64,000 nucleotides of DNA from Pseudomonas oryzihabitans (GTDB taxonomy: Bacteria > Pseudomonadota > Gammaproteobacteria > Pseudomonadales > Pseudomonadaceae), in contig NZ_CP021645.1 in assembly GCF_006384975.1 (NCBI RefSeq), forward strand, positions 710,001-774,000. The letters run 5' to 3'. Every line of letters begins with the position of its first letter. Position 1 is the stretch's first letter. Below are positions 27,912 to 36,414 of this stretch, one piece after another. A program made the position numbers and the translations under genes. The notes under the pieces were generated by a model. It had not been told where the DNA came from. It saw nothing but the letters and a program-made list of their open reading frames with translations, and searched no databases.

Positions 27912-28706
27912 ATGATATCGCCAAACGGACAGGGCGCCGTGGAGCGCCTGGTTCCCGATCTCGCGACCCTGCCGCGCCGTCTCTACGCGCGGGTCGAATC
28001 CCTCGAGCAACCGGCCTGGACTCCCTGGCATCGCCATCCCTGGGGGCAGCTGTCCTATGCCATCAAGGGAGTGCTGACGGTGACGACCGCCGAGGGCAGC
28101 TATGTGGCACCGCCGCAGCGGGCGGTGTGGATCGCCGCCGACGTGGAGCATCAGGTGCGCTCTTCGCCCCGGGCCGAGATGCGCAGTCTCTATGTCAGCG
28201 CCGAGGCAGCACCCTACGTGGGTAGTCACTGCCGGGTGATCACGGTGAGTGCCCTGATCCGCGAATTGATCAAGACCTTCAGCGGCTTCGAACGGGAGTA
28301 TGACGAGACGGGCGCACACGGTCGCCTAGTGTCGGTGATGCTCGATCAACTCCAGGCGGCGCCCGAGGTGGGGCTGTCGTTGCCCGCGCCTCAGGATGGC
28401 CGGCTACGCCAGCTGTGCGAGGCCCTGGCGGCCAATCCTTCGGATGATCGCACCCTGGCGCAGTGGTCGCAGGTGTTGGGGGCCTCGGAAAAGACCCTGA
28501 GTCGCGCTTTCCTGCGCGATACCCAGCTGACCTTCAGGACCTGGCGCCAGCGACTGCGGCTGATCAGTGCCCTGGAGCGTCTGGAAGAGGGCGCCGCGGT
28601 CACCGAAGTGGCCTTGGACTGCGGCTACAACTCGCCCTCGGCCTTCATCGCTGCCTTTCGCCGGCAATTTGGAGCAACGCCTGGGGCTTTCGCCCTGGGC
28701 GTTTGA
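27912..28706 (+). CDS. AraC-family regulator with N-terminal cupin
   Basis: A 264-residue regulator. The N-terminal half is a cupin-like sensor (HRHPWGQLSYAIKGVLTV, about 40-57, and VAPPQRAVWIAADVEHQV), the C-terminal half two helix-turn-helices (LAQWSQVLGASEKTLSRAF, about 188-206; VTEVALDCGYNSPSAFIAAFRRQFG, quoted in part, about 235). This resembles the NimR/YdeD branch that controls neighbouring exporters. It is divergent from the SBF-like transporter gene, its likely target. ATG 27912 is chosen over an in-frame codon at 27852, but no strong ribosome site settles it. Confidence 0.85.
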   Translation: MISPNGQGAVERLVPDLATLPRRLYARVESLEQPAWTPWHRHPWGQLSYAIKGVLTVTTAEGSYVAPPQRAVWIAADVEHQVRSSPRAEMRSLYVSAEAAPYVGSHCRVITVSALIRELIKTFSGFEREYDETGAHGRLVSVMLDQLQAAPEVGLSLPAPQDGRLRQLCEALAANPSDDRTLAQWSQVLGASEKTLSRAFLRDTQLTFRTWRQRLRLISALERLEEGAAVTEVALDCGYNSPSAFIAAFRRQFGATPGAFALGV

Positions 28707-29363
28707 TCAAGCGGTGGCGCCCAGCAAGCTTAAATAGTCACCAAAGCCGCCACGAGCACGGCAATCGAGACGCGAGCTGGTGCGCACGCGAACACTGTTG
28801 CTCCAGGCGATATCGGCACCATCGGCCTTGAGGGCGGCCACCAGGCTGACGTCCTCATTGGCCGCCATGGCGGGAAAGCCGCCCACGCGCAGATAGGCGG
28901 AGGTGGCGATACCGAAGTTGGCGCCGTGGATGTGCTGATGGCCTTCGCGGTCGTGATAGGCCGCTTCGTAGCGCGCTCTCAGACTGGCGGAATGCGGCGC
29001 CCAGTCGTCCACTTCCACCACCCCGCAGACGGCTTCGGCGCCGTAGGCGAGTTGCGCGGCGAACCAGTCCGGCGCTACCTCGGAGTCGGCATCGGTGCAG
29101 GCCAGCCAGCGGGCGCCACGCTGGATCAGATGGGCAGCACCAAACGCCCGGGTCATGCCGACGTTGCAGGCCCAGATTTCCAACATGGTGACGGGCAATT
29201 GGCGAACGATGTCGGCGGTGCCATCGGTGCAGCTGTCGAGCACGATGACGACCTCGACCTCTTCACCCAGCAGCGCGGGATGCCTGGCCGCGCGCAAGAC
29301 CGACAGCAGACAGCGTTCGACATGTTGCTCTTCGTTATGGGCAGGTATCACGGCACCTATCAT
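28707..29363 (-). CDS. Family 2 glycosyltransferase
   Basis: A 218-residue GT-A-type glycosyltransferase: nucleotide-binding opening GAVIPAHNEEQHVERCLLS (about 3-21), VVIVLDSCTDGTADIV (about 39-54) and the metal-binding Asp motif CTDADSEVAPDWF (about 93-105). ATG 29363 overlaps the methyltransferase stop by four bases (ATGA). Last gene of the four-gene unit 28707-31754. No membrane segment, so a cytosolic acceptor is likely. Substrates are unknown; the partner deacetylase suggests an N-acetylated sugar conjugate. Confidence 0.88.
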   Translation of the reverse strand: MIGAVIPAHNEEQHVERCLLSVLRAARHPALLGEEVEVVIVLDSCTDGTADIVRQLPVTMLEIWACNVGMTRAFGAAHLIQRGARWLACTDADSEVAPDWFAAQLAYGAEAVCGVVEVDDWAPHSASLRARYEAAYHDREGHQHIHGANFGIATSAYLRVGGFPAMAANEDVSLVAALKADGADIAWSNSVRVRTSSRLDCRARGGFGDYLSLLGATA

Positions 29364-29959
29364 AGAAGCTGCTCCCGGCGGGCGACGGAGGTGGGGTCGG
29401 AGGACCAGAGGGTGAGGACGAAATCGGATTCTTCGAGATGACTCAGGCGGTGCAGGCCGGGCAGGGCGGCCAGACGTTCGTGGACCTGGTCGCCGGTCAG
29501 GGAGCAACCGTCGATGGGGTGACGCCAATGACAGCCGAGCAGCACGCCACCCGGCAGCAGGGCGCTGTGGGCGTGATCCAGCAAGGCATCTAGACCCTGC
29601 TCGCCGAGGTAATAGCCGATCTCGCTGATGACGATCAGATCGAAGGTACCCGCGGGCCAGCCACCCGGCAGCAGCAGATGGCGCACCTCGACGTGGTGCT
29701 GATCGGCCAGGCGCGCACTGGCGGTGGCCACCGCGGAGACATTGCCGTCACTCACCAGCAGGTGGTCGCAGCGTTCGGCCAGACGGCGGGACAACTCACC
29801 GGTGGAGCAGCCCGGTTCATAACCCTGCGTGTACCGCCGATGCGGCAGGATGGCCAGGGTCAGATCGCGCTTGCGCGCCTCGTACCAGCGATGGCGATAG
29901 TCCCAGGGGTCGGCGTTACCGGCGTAGAGGGTATCGAAGTAGCTCATGGAGACGGTCAC
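29360..29959 (-). CDS. SAM-dependent methyltransferase, NodS-like
   Basis: A 199-residue class I methyltransferase with the SAM-binding motif YEPGCSTGELSRRLAERC (about 47-64), FDLIVISEIGYYLGEQGLD (motif IV region, about 107-125) and LLPGGVLLGCHWRHP. It resembles NodS, the N-methyltransferase acting on deacetylated Nod-factor chitooligosaccharide, which fits with a PIG-L deacetylase encoded just upstream. I chose GTG 29959, because GGAGG lies ten bases before it and it overlaps the upstream stop; an in-frame ATG at 29947 lacks such a site. Confidence 0.87.
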   Translation of the reverse strand: MTVSMSYFDTLYAGNADPWDYRHRWYEARKRDLTLAILPHRRYTQGYEPGCSTGELSRRLAERCDHLLVSDGNVSAVATASARLADQHHVEVRHLLLPGGWPAGTFDLIVISEIGYYLGEQGLDALLDHAHSALLPGGVLLGCHWRHPIDGCSLTGDQVHERLAALPGLHRLSHLEESDFVLTLWSSDPTSVARREQLL

Positions 29960-30717
29960 GTCAGGTAGACCTCCCAGGCACGGGTCAGCCGGGCGACCAC
30001 CGCCGGTGGCAGGATCGGACCCTGGCCGGTGCTGGGGTCTTCGCTCAACTGGCTACCGAAGGCATTGACCGCCTGTTTCTTCAGCGCCAGGACGTCCTGT
30101 TCCAGATTCAGCCGCCGTGCTCGCTCCCAGGGCACGCGGGGGTCGCCCGGCGTGGCCCAGTGCCAGTTCCAGATCGGCACCTCGATACAGCGGGTACCGC
30201 GCAGCCGGCAGGCTTCGACGGCAGCGCGACCGGTCGCCTCGTGGTCGGGATGGCCATCCAGGCGCCAGGTGACGAAGACGATGTCCTGGGGCATGAGCAC
30301 CTCGAGCAGTCGTCGCTGCAGGGCTTCTTCCTGGACGCTCACCTGGCCATCCGGGATCGCCAAGCGAGTCACGGTGGCACGCTCCAGGTGCAGACGGCGC
30401 AAGGCTTCGCGGGTTTCCAGTGGACGGGTGTTGCGCAGCCGGCTCGCCGGCCAGAGGCTGGACTGCGGGTGGCTGCCGTCGCCATCGGTCACCGCCACCA
30501 GCGCCAGACGACGCCCGAGTTCGTTGAGCAGGTAGAGCAGGCCGCCACAGCCGAGGATCTCGTCATCCGGATGGGGGGCGACGATCACGGCGCGATGGCC
30601 GGGCGGGACAAGCTGGGCCGCCTCGATCTCGGGCATGCTGGCAAAGCCACTCCATTGGGCCCAGGCTTCGGGCGAGGTACCCGCCCCCTGGATCTGACGG
30701 TCACCTACAGTTGCCAA
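29956..30717 (-). CDS. PIG-L family deacetylase (LmbE-like)
   Basis: A 253-residue Zn-dependent N-deacetylase of the PIG-L/LmbE family, members of which remove acetyl from GlcNAc-containing lipids or thiol precursors. The metal-binding motif is VAPHPDDEILGCGGLL (about 38-53), with a second His in the GHPDHEATGRAAVEA motif (about 150-164). The N-terminal stretch QIQGAGTSPEAWAQW precedes the fold, as in related Pseudomonas proteins. TTG at 30717 is the likely start: GGAGG lies seven bases upstream, while the first ATG (MPEIEAAQL) would cut this stretch off. It overlaps the acyl-CoA dehydrogenase gene by 13 nt. Confidence 0.88.
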   Translation of the reverse strand: MATVGDRQIQGAGTSPEAWAQWSGFASMPEIEAAQLVPPGHRAVIVAPHPDDEILGCGGLLYLLNELGRRLALVAVTDGDGSHPQSSLWPASRLRNTRPLETREALRRLHLERATVTRLAIPDGQVSVQEEALQRRLLEVLMPQDIVFVTWRLDGHPDHEATGRAAVEACRLRGTRCIEVPIWNWHWATPGDPRVPWERARRLNLEQDVLALKKQAVNAFGSQLSEDPSTGQGPILPPAVVARLTRAWEVYLT

Positions 30718-31754
30718 GGGGCACCCTCCAGCAGATTGAGATCGCCCAGCACCGCCAGATCGCGCTCGGCATGGCTCTGGCGCAGATAGACGGGCAAGTC
30801 GGCCATGTGGCGGGCACAGTAGGCGTCGCGGCACAGCGGCGCGGCGCCGAAGGCACGGCCGGTATGACGCACGACGATTTCCGCGCATTGCTCGACCAGG
30901 GCACGCAGTTGGCAAATGCGGTAGCGCGCATCGTCCTTGGGATGATGATCGATCCAGTCGGCTGCCTGACGCAGCGCGGTGGCGGCGCCGAGCAGGGCAG
31001 CATCGACATGGCCCAGGTGGGCCAGGGCATGAGGCTCGCGATGACGCTTGCAGTGCGCCCTGAGGGTATCGGCGAGCGCCGTCGCCGAACCGAACCAGCA
31101 GGCGGCGATGCCACCGCCGCCATGCCAGAAGCCGGGTCGATGCAGATAGCGACCGGGCGCCCCGACCAGCACGCCAGCGGCCCCGTCGAACACGACATCG
31201 ACGCTGCCGGTGGCCTGCATGCCGATCGCCTGCCAGCCGTCCTGGGTGACCTCGACGCCGGGCTGGTTCATTTCCACCGCCACCAGCATGGGATGATCGT
31301 CCATCCAGGCGGTGACCAGGGCATGGCTGACCAGGGAGGCACCCGAGCACCAGGATTTGCGGCCGTGCAGGGTCACCATGCTGTCGACGCTGTAACGCAC
31401 CAGCAGACGCGCATCCGGTGGTTCGGCCGCCCAGACGCCCCAAAGGCTGTCCGGCGGTGCGGTGAAGCCGTCGAGTTCGGCCAGGATGGCCAGGGCATCG
31501 GTATGGCCTTCGTAGAGCTTGACCAGGCCCAGGTCCAGCTTGGCGACCTGAGCGAGGGCACGCCAGCGGTCCAGGGTCCGACCCTGGCCAGGCAGTGGCA
31601 GACGGTCGAGGCCGCGCCGATTGAGCGTTTGGAGGCGTTGCTGCAGCAGTGCGGGAGTGACCTCGTCATAGGCCCACTCATCCAGGGTGTCCTGAAGGCT
31701 ATCCAGATCGATCGACATCGGCTCCATCCCGTGGCTGGCGACGGCGTTGTCCAC
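30705..31754 (-). CDS. Acyl-CoA dehydrogenase-like protein
   Basis: A 349-residue protein with the acyl-CoA dehydrogenase fold in reduced form: LAELDGFTAPPDSLWGVWAA (about 90-110), HGRKSWCSGASLVSHALVTA (FAD-contact strand, about 125-145) and a helical C-terminal domain (ALLGAATALRQAADWI). It is short for the family, and the usual signature blocks and catalytic Glu cannot be confidently placed, so the reaction is uncertain. GTG 31754 is chosen because AGGAG lies seven bases upstream; in-frame ATGs at 31727 and 31718 have poorer sites. First gene of the four-gene unit, 79 bp after ligD on the same strand. Confidence 0.82.
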   Translation of the reverse strand: MDNAVASHGMEPMSIDLDSLQDTLDEWAYDEVTPALLQQRLQTLNRRGLDRLPLPGQGRTLDRWRALAQVAKLDLGLVKLYEGHTDALAILAELDGFTAPPDSLWGVWAAEPPDARLLVRYSVDSMVTLHGRKSWCSGASLVSHALVTAWMDDHPMLVAVEMNQPGVEVTQDGWQAIGMQATGSVDVVFDGAAGVLVGAPGRYLHRPGFWHGGGGIAACWFGSATALADTLRAHCKRHREPHALAHLGHVDAALLGAATALRQAADWIDHHPKDDARYRICQLRALVEQCAEIVVRHTGRAFGAAPLCRDAYCARHMADLPVYLRQSHAERDLAVLGDLNLLEGAPWQL

Positions 31755-31833
31755 GACAACGCTCCTAGTTGCAGACCATGGCGAGCGCCGAGGGGTTTCG
31801 CTTCGGCGAGACGTTGGCGACGGCAGGCATGCC

Positions 31834-34389
31834 TCAGTCCACACCCAGGCGCTGGCGCCGGGCCCTGGTAAGCCCCTGGCGCACCTTGGTATACCCGGCC
31901 CAAGGGTCGTCCTTGAGCCCTTCGAGCCGTTGCAGCAGGGTATCGAAGTGCCATTGGTCGCTTCGCTCGAGCCTGGCCAGCTCGCTGCGGGCCACGGGGA
32001 CGGAAACGCCGAGCTGCGGACGGGCGCGCAGGGAGAAGGCGCTGACCGTGGTGGCGCCATGGCGATTGCGCAGGTAGTCGACGAAGATGCGGCCCTGGCG
32101 ATTCTGCGCGCCCATCTTGGCGGCGAAGAGCTTGGGCAGGGTGTTGGCCAGGTGCTGGGCCGCGGCCTGGGCGAAGGCCTTGACGGTGTCCCAGTCCTGG
32201 CGGCGATCCAGTGGCACTACCAGGTGCAGACCGCGCCCACCGCTGGTCTTGACGAAGGCCTGTAGGTCCAGCTCGTCGAGCAGGGTGAGGGTGAGTTCCG
32301 CCGCCTCCACCATGCGTGACCAGGGCAGGGCGGGATCGGGATCGAGATCGAGGATGAAACGATCGGGACGCTCGATGCGGTCGGCGGTGGCGTTCCAGGT
32401 GTGCAGCTCCACCGTGCCCATCTGGGCGGCGCCGATGAGGGCGTCGCGACTGTCGATGACCATCAGCGGCGCATGACCGGGGTCCAGTGCGGGATCGAGT
32501 TCGCGGATGTGGGGGATCGCCAGGGTCTGTTTGTGCTTCTGGAAGATCTGTTCGCCGGCGATGCCTTCGGGCGTGCGCACCAGGGCCACCGGGCGATCGG
32601 CCAGGTGTGGCAGGATCCAGTCGGCGACGGCAGCGTAATAGCCAGCCACGTCGAGTTTGCGAGCGCCACTGGCCTCGTCGATGATTCGCTCGGGGTGGCT
32701 GATGCGGACCCCAGCCACCTCGGCATCCTTTTGCTTGCCACTCACCTGGCGCGGGGCGCTGTCGGGTCGTTCAGCCTCACGAGCCGGCGTCGCCTGTTCG
32801 AGGCCGATCTCCTGAGCCGGCTTGTCGTCGCGCAGGCCGTGGAAGACACCCTGGCGTACGATGCGGTCCTGGGTCATCTCGGCATAGGCGATCTCGCACA
32901 GTTGCTCGGGTCTGAGCCAGGTCACCTGCCGATAGGCCGCACCCTTGGGCGGGTCCACCACCGGTGGCCGGTCGATGATCAGTGGCTGGAACCGCTCATG
33001 CAGCTGCTTGAGCTGCGCCGCCGTGAAGCCGGTGCCGACCTTGCCGGCGTAATGCAACTGGCCCTGATCGTCGTGCAGGGCGACCAGCAACGCCCCCAGG
33101 TGCTGGCGGCCGCCCTTGGGTGGGGTATAGCCGACGATAATGAATTCCTGGCGATGGGCGCACTTGAGCTTGATCCAATCCTTGCTGCGGCGGGAACGAT
33201 AGGGACTGCCGAGGCGCTTGCCGATCACCCCTTCCAGGCCCAGCTCGCAGGCGCTGGCCAGGATGCGGTCGGCCGGTACCTCGAAGGCCGCGGAAAAGCG
33301 CAGCAGGTCACTGTCGTTGCCTTCTTCCAGCAGTTTGCCCAGGAGTTCGCGGCGCTGCTCCACGGGCACCTCGCGCAGATCCGCGCCGTTGAGATAGGGC
33401 AGATCGAAGAGGTAATAGGCGATGCGACTGTCCTTGGCGGTTTCGAAGGCGTTTTGCAGGGCCTGGAAACTCGACGCGCCTTGGGCATCGTTCACCACGA
33501 TCTCGCCATCCAGCCAGGCATTCTCCAGGCCGAGCGCGGCCAGAGCCTTGGCCTGTTCCGGCAAGCGCGCGGTCCAGTCATTGCCGCTGCGGGTGAAGAG
33601 GCGGACTTCGTCACCCTCCACACGGGCCAGCAGGCGGTAGCCGTCGTATTTCACCTCATAGAGCCAGTCACCGGCAGGAGGGCTGTCAACCAGGGTCGCC
33701 AGCTCGGCGTCCAGGATCTCGGGCAGCTTGGCTTTGCGTGCCTTGGCGGTAGTCTTGCGCGCGGTGGTTGCCTTGGGTTTGGTAGCGGCTTTGCCCTTGG
33801 CCTTGCCCTGGTCCAGGCGCGGCAGGGTCTTGTCGCTCAGTACACTGTCGGGTTCGGCGGCGGTCACCTCGTAGTCCGCAGTGTCCCGGGCCTCGTCGTC
33901 GCGCTCCTTGATCAGCAGCCACTGCGGCTTGTCGCTGTGCCCGCGCAGTCGGGTGCGGACCAGTGTCCAATGGCCGCGGAGCTTTTCGCCCCTGAGTTCG
34001 AACTTGAGCTTGCCGGCGGCATAGCCTTCCGCCGCGTCGCCGTCGGCCTGCCACTCGCCACGGTCCCAGACGATGACATCGCCCGCCCCGTACTGCCCCT
34101 CGGGAATGCTGCCCTCGAAGCTGCCGTAGGCGAGCGGATGATCCTCCACCTGCACCGCCAGCCGCTTCTCCCCCGGATCTAGGCTGGGGCCCTTGGGCAC
34201 GGCCCAGCTCTTGAGAGTACCCTCCAGTTCCAGGCGGAAGTCGTAGTGCAGGCGGCGGGCATCGTGCTTCTGGATGACGAAACTCAGGGCACCCTTGGCC
34301 TTGCGGGGGCGGGGGCTGTCCTCGTCGCGGGGTTCGGCGGTGATGTCGAAGTTGCGCTTGCGGTTGTATTCGCTGGTCGAGCTGGCCAT
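31834..34389 (-). CDS. ligD: ATP-dependent DNA ligase LigD
   Basis: Multifunctional end-joining enzyme for Ku-bound double-strand breaks. The 851-residue product has the domain order of Pseudomonas LigD: N-terminal 3'-phosphoesterase (FVIQKHDARRLHYDFRLELEG, quoted in part, about 38-57), a Lys/Ala-rich linker near 205-225, the ligase domain with the adenylated Lys in YEVKYDGYRLLAR (about 245), EGVIGKRLGSPYRSRRS, and the C-terminal polymerase/primase domain (DRFILDLDPDPALPWSRM with catalytic Asp pair, SGGRGLHLVVPL). ATG 34389 follows AGGAG by seven bases. The ku gene ends 11 bp upstream, so the pair forms an operon. Confidence 0.96.
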   Translation of the reverse strand: MASSTSEYNRKRNFDITAEPRDEDSPRPRKAKGALSFVIQKHDARRLHYDFRLELEGTLKSWAVPKGPSLDPGEKRLAVQVEDHPLAYGSFEGSIPEGQYGAGDVIVWDRGEWQADGDAAEGYAAGKLKFELRGEKLRGHWTLVRTRLRGHSDKPQWLLIKERDDEARDTADYEVTAAEPDSVLSDKTLPRLDQGKAKGKAATKPKATTARKTTAKARKAKLPEILDAELATLVDSPPAGDWLYEVKYDGYRLLARVEGDEVRLFTRSGNDWTARLPEQAKALAALGLENAWLDGEIVVNDAQGASSFQALQNAFETAKDSRIAYYLFDLPYLNGADLREVPVEQRRELLGKLLEEGNDSDLLRFSAAFEVPADRILASACELGLEGVIGKRLGSPYRSRRSKDWIKLKCAHRQEFIIVGYTPPKGGRQHLGALLVALHDDQGQLHYAGKVGTGFTAAQLKQLHERFQPLIIDRPPVVDPPKGAAYRQVTWLRPEQLCEIAYAEMTQDRIVRQGVFHGLRDDKPAQEIGLEQATPAREAERPDSAPRQVSGKQKDAEVAGVRISHPERIIDEASGARKLDVAGYYAAVADWILPHLADRPVALVRTPEGIAGEQIFQKHKQTLAIPHIRELDPALDPGHAPLMVIDSRDALIGAAQMGTVELHTWNATADRIERPDRFILDLDPDPALPWSRMVEAAELTLTLLDELDLQAFVKTSGGRGLHLVVPLDRRQDWDTVKAFAQAAAQHLANTLPKLFAAKMGAQNRQGRIFVDYLRNRHGATTVSAFSLRARPQLGVSVPVARSELARLERSDQWHFDTLLQRLEGLKDDPWAGYTKVRQGLTRARRQRLGVD

Positions 34390-34400
34390 GACGGCGCTCC

Positions 34401-35279
34401 TCACTTGGCCTTGCGGGTGCGACTGGTGGTCGAGCTGCGCCGGCTGCTGGAGCGGCTAGCGGTCTTGCCCTTGGGTGCCGGCTCGTCCTTGTCCTTGCGC
34501 TTTCCGCCCAGGCTGCGGCGCAGCAGTTCGGTGAGGTCGATGACGTCCGCACCGCTGTCTTCGGCCGCCGGTTCTTCGGCGACGGCTTCGAGCTTGCCGT
34601 CCTTGAGCTTGCGTTCGACCAGGGCCATGACGTTGTCCTTGAAGGTGTCGTGGTACTGGGTCGGGTCCCACTGCTCGGTCATGTCCTCCACCAGGCGCTG
34701 GGCCATGTCCACCTCCTTCTTGGTGACCTTGGCGTCCAGGCCTTCCAGGCCCACGTCTTCCGCAGAGCGCACCTCGTCGGCCCAGCGCAGAGTGTTCATC
34801 ACCAGGGCGTCGCCCAGCGGCATGATCACCGCCAGGTGCTGTTTGGTATGCATCACCACGTTCGCCACGCCGACCTTGCCGGCGGCGCTCAGGGTGTCGC
34901 GCAGCAGCGCATAGACCTTCTCGCCGTTCTTGTCCGGCGCCAGGTAGTAGGGTTTCTCGAAGTGCAGGATGGAGATCTCGCGCGCCTCGACGAAGGTGAG
35001 GATATCGATGGTGCGGGTGGCCTCCGGGAGCGCGTTGTGGATCTCCTCGTCGCTGAGCACCACGTACTGGCCCTTGCCGTGTTCGATGCCCTTGACGATG
35101 TGCTCGCTGGGTACCTCTTTACCGGTGGTCTTGTTGATGCGCTTGTAGCCCACCGGATCCAGGCTGCGGTCGTCCAGCCAGTCGAAGTCGATGCCCGACT
35201 GCCGGGTCGCCGAGACGACCGAGACGGGGATGTGCACCAGGCCGAAGCTGACGGCGCCTTTCCAGATCGAGCGGGGCAT
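34401..35279 (-). CDS. ku: Non-homologous end joining protein Ku
   Basis: Homodimeric ring that binds DNA ends and recruits LigD. The 292-residue product opens MPRSIWKGAVSFGLVHIPV, the family N terminus, and contains the core beta-barrel region (LHFEKPYYLAPDKNGEKVYALL, in part, about 105-125) and WDPTQYHDTFKDNVMALVE (about 202-220). The C-terminal 40 residues are Ser/Arg/Lys-rich and may be a flexible DNA-contacting tail. Bacterial NHEJ usually needs only this pair, so the segment is functionally complete. Divergent from xdhC. Confidence 0.96.
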   Translation of the reverse strand: MPRSIWKGAVSFGLVHIPVSVVSATRQSGIDFDWLDDRSLDPVGYKRINKTTGKEVPSEHIVKGIEHGKGQYVVLSDEEIHNALPEATRTIDILTFVEAREISILHFEKPYYLAPDKNGEKVYALLRDTLSAAGKVGVANVVMHTKQHLAVIMPLGDALVMNTLRWADEVRSAEDVGLEGLDAKVTKKEVDMAQRLVEDMTEQWDPTQYHDTFKDNVMALVERKLKDGKLEAVAEEPAAEDSGADVIDLTELLRRSLGGKRKDKDEPAPKGKTASRSSSRRSSTTSRTRKAK

Positions 35280-35328
35280 GGGCGTTCTCCAGGGAAGGGA
35301 TGTCCCCTATGGATAGGCCGGCGATCCA

Positions 35329-35353
35329 CGGGGTTCCGCCCCGGGGAACCCCG
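35329..35353. other. Perfect nine-pair hairpin between ku and xdhC
   Basis: CGGGGTTCC (35329-35337) pairs with GGAACCCCG (35345-35353). There is no T-run. It lies in the 143-bp divergent promoter region, so it could be an operator-like or 5' leader structure; its role is unknown. Confidence 0.45.
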
Positions 35354-35422
35354 CTCCGTTGTTGGGTTCTACCCCCGAACAGTGATTTTGCCGCCGCAGG
35401 CGCAGGGTAGAGGGGAGTAGGC

Positions 35423-36412
35423 GTGGACAGTGTCGATCAAGAAGTTTTGCGCACGACGGTGGCCTGGCGCCGGGCCGGCCACCGCGTGAGCCTGTTCACC
35501 GTGGTCCAGACCTGGGGCAGCTCGCCGCGCCCGCCCGGCGCCATGCTGGCGCTGCGCGGCGATGGCCAGGTCTGCGGTTCGGTGTCCGGCGGTTGCATCG
35601 AAGACGACCTCATCGCCCGGCTGCATGCCGGCCAGTTCGCCGGCGAGCGGCCCGAGGTGATCACCTACGGCGTCTCGGGCGACGAGGCCGCGCGTTTCGG
35701 GCTGCCTTGCGGTGGCACCCTGCGGCTGGTGCAGGAGCGGGTCGATGACTGGCGGTGGGTGGCGCAGCTACTGGAACGCTGTGACGGCCACGAATTGGCC
35801 CTGCGCGAGCTGGACCTGGCGACGGGGGCGGTGCGCATCACCGCCACGACCCGCGACGAGCCGGTCGCCCTGGACGAACACCGTCTGCGCCTGGTCCACG
35901 GACCGCGTTGGCGCCTGCTGTTGATCGGCGCCGGGCAGCTGTCGCTGTACGTGGCCGACATGGCCGCCATGCTCGATTTCGAGGTGCTGGTCTGCGATCC
36001 GCGGGAAGAATTCCGCCTGGGCTGGGAGACGCGCCAGGCGCGTTTCATCGCCGGTATGCCGGACGACGCCGTGCTGGCGATCCGGCCGGACGAGCGCACC
36101 GCCGTGGTGGCCCTGACCCACGATCCGCGGCTGGATGACCTGGCCTTGCTGACGGCGTTGCAATCCGACGCCTTCTACGTCGGCGCCCTGGGTTCGCTGC
36201 GCAACAACGACAAGCGCCGTGAGCGCTTGCTGCAGCTGGATGTACCCGTCGCCGCAATCAATCGCCTGCACGGCCCCATCGGCCTGCATATCGGCAGCCA
36301 TACGCCGCCGGAGATCGCCCTGTCGCTGCTGGCCGAGGTGGTGGCGGTGAAGAATGGCATCGCCCTGACCCAGAAGAAGCGCGCGCTGGTGGCGGTGGAG
36401 CAGGTCGCCTGA
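35423..36412 (+). CDS. XdhC/CoxI-family protein
   Basis: A 329-residue protein of the XdhC family, which binds molybdenum cofactor and inserts its sulfurated form into xanthine dehydrogenase-type enzymes. N-terminal XdhC_CoxI motifs: TWGSSPRPPGAMLAL (about 30-44) and GSVSGGCIEDDLIARL (about 52-67). The C-terminal Rossmann domain carries LLIGAGQLSLYVADMAAML (about 170-188) and YVGALGSLRNNDKRRERL. GTG 35423 follows GGGGAG. No molybdo-hydroxylase gene is in the window, so the client enzyme is not evident. The next gene begins two bases after its stop and includes a MobA-like domain, the usual XdhC partner. Confidence 0.88.
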   Translation: MDSVDQEVLRTTVAWRRAGHRVSLFTVVQTWGSSPRPPGAMLALRGDGQVCGSVSGGCIEDDLIARLHAGQFAGERPEVITYGVSGDEAARFGLPCGGTLRLVQERVDDWRWVAQLLERCDGHELALRELDLATGAVRITATTRDEPVALDEHRLRLVHGPRWRLLLIGAGQLSLYVADMAAMLDFEVLVCDPREEFRLGWETRQARFIAGMPDDAVLAIRPDERTAVVALTHDPRLDDLALLTALQSDAFYVGALGSLRNNDKRRERLLQLDVPVAAINRLHGPIGLHIGSHTPPEIALSLLAEVVAVKNGIALTQKKRALVAVEQVA

Positions 36413-36414
36413 GC

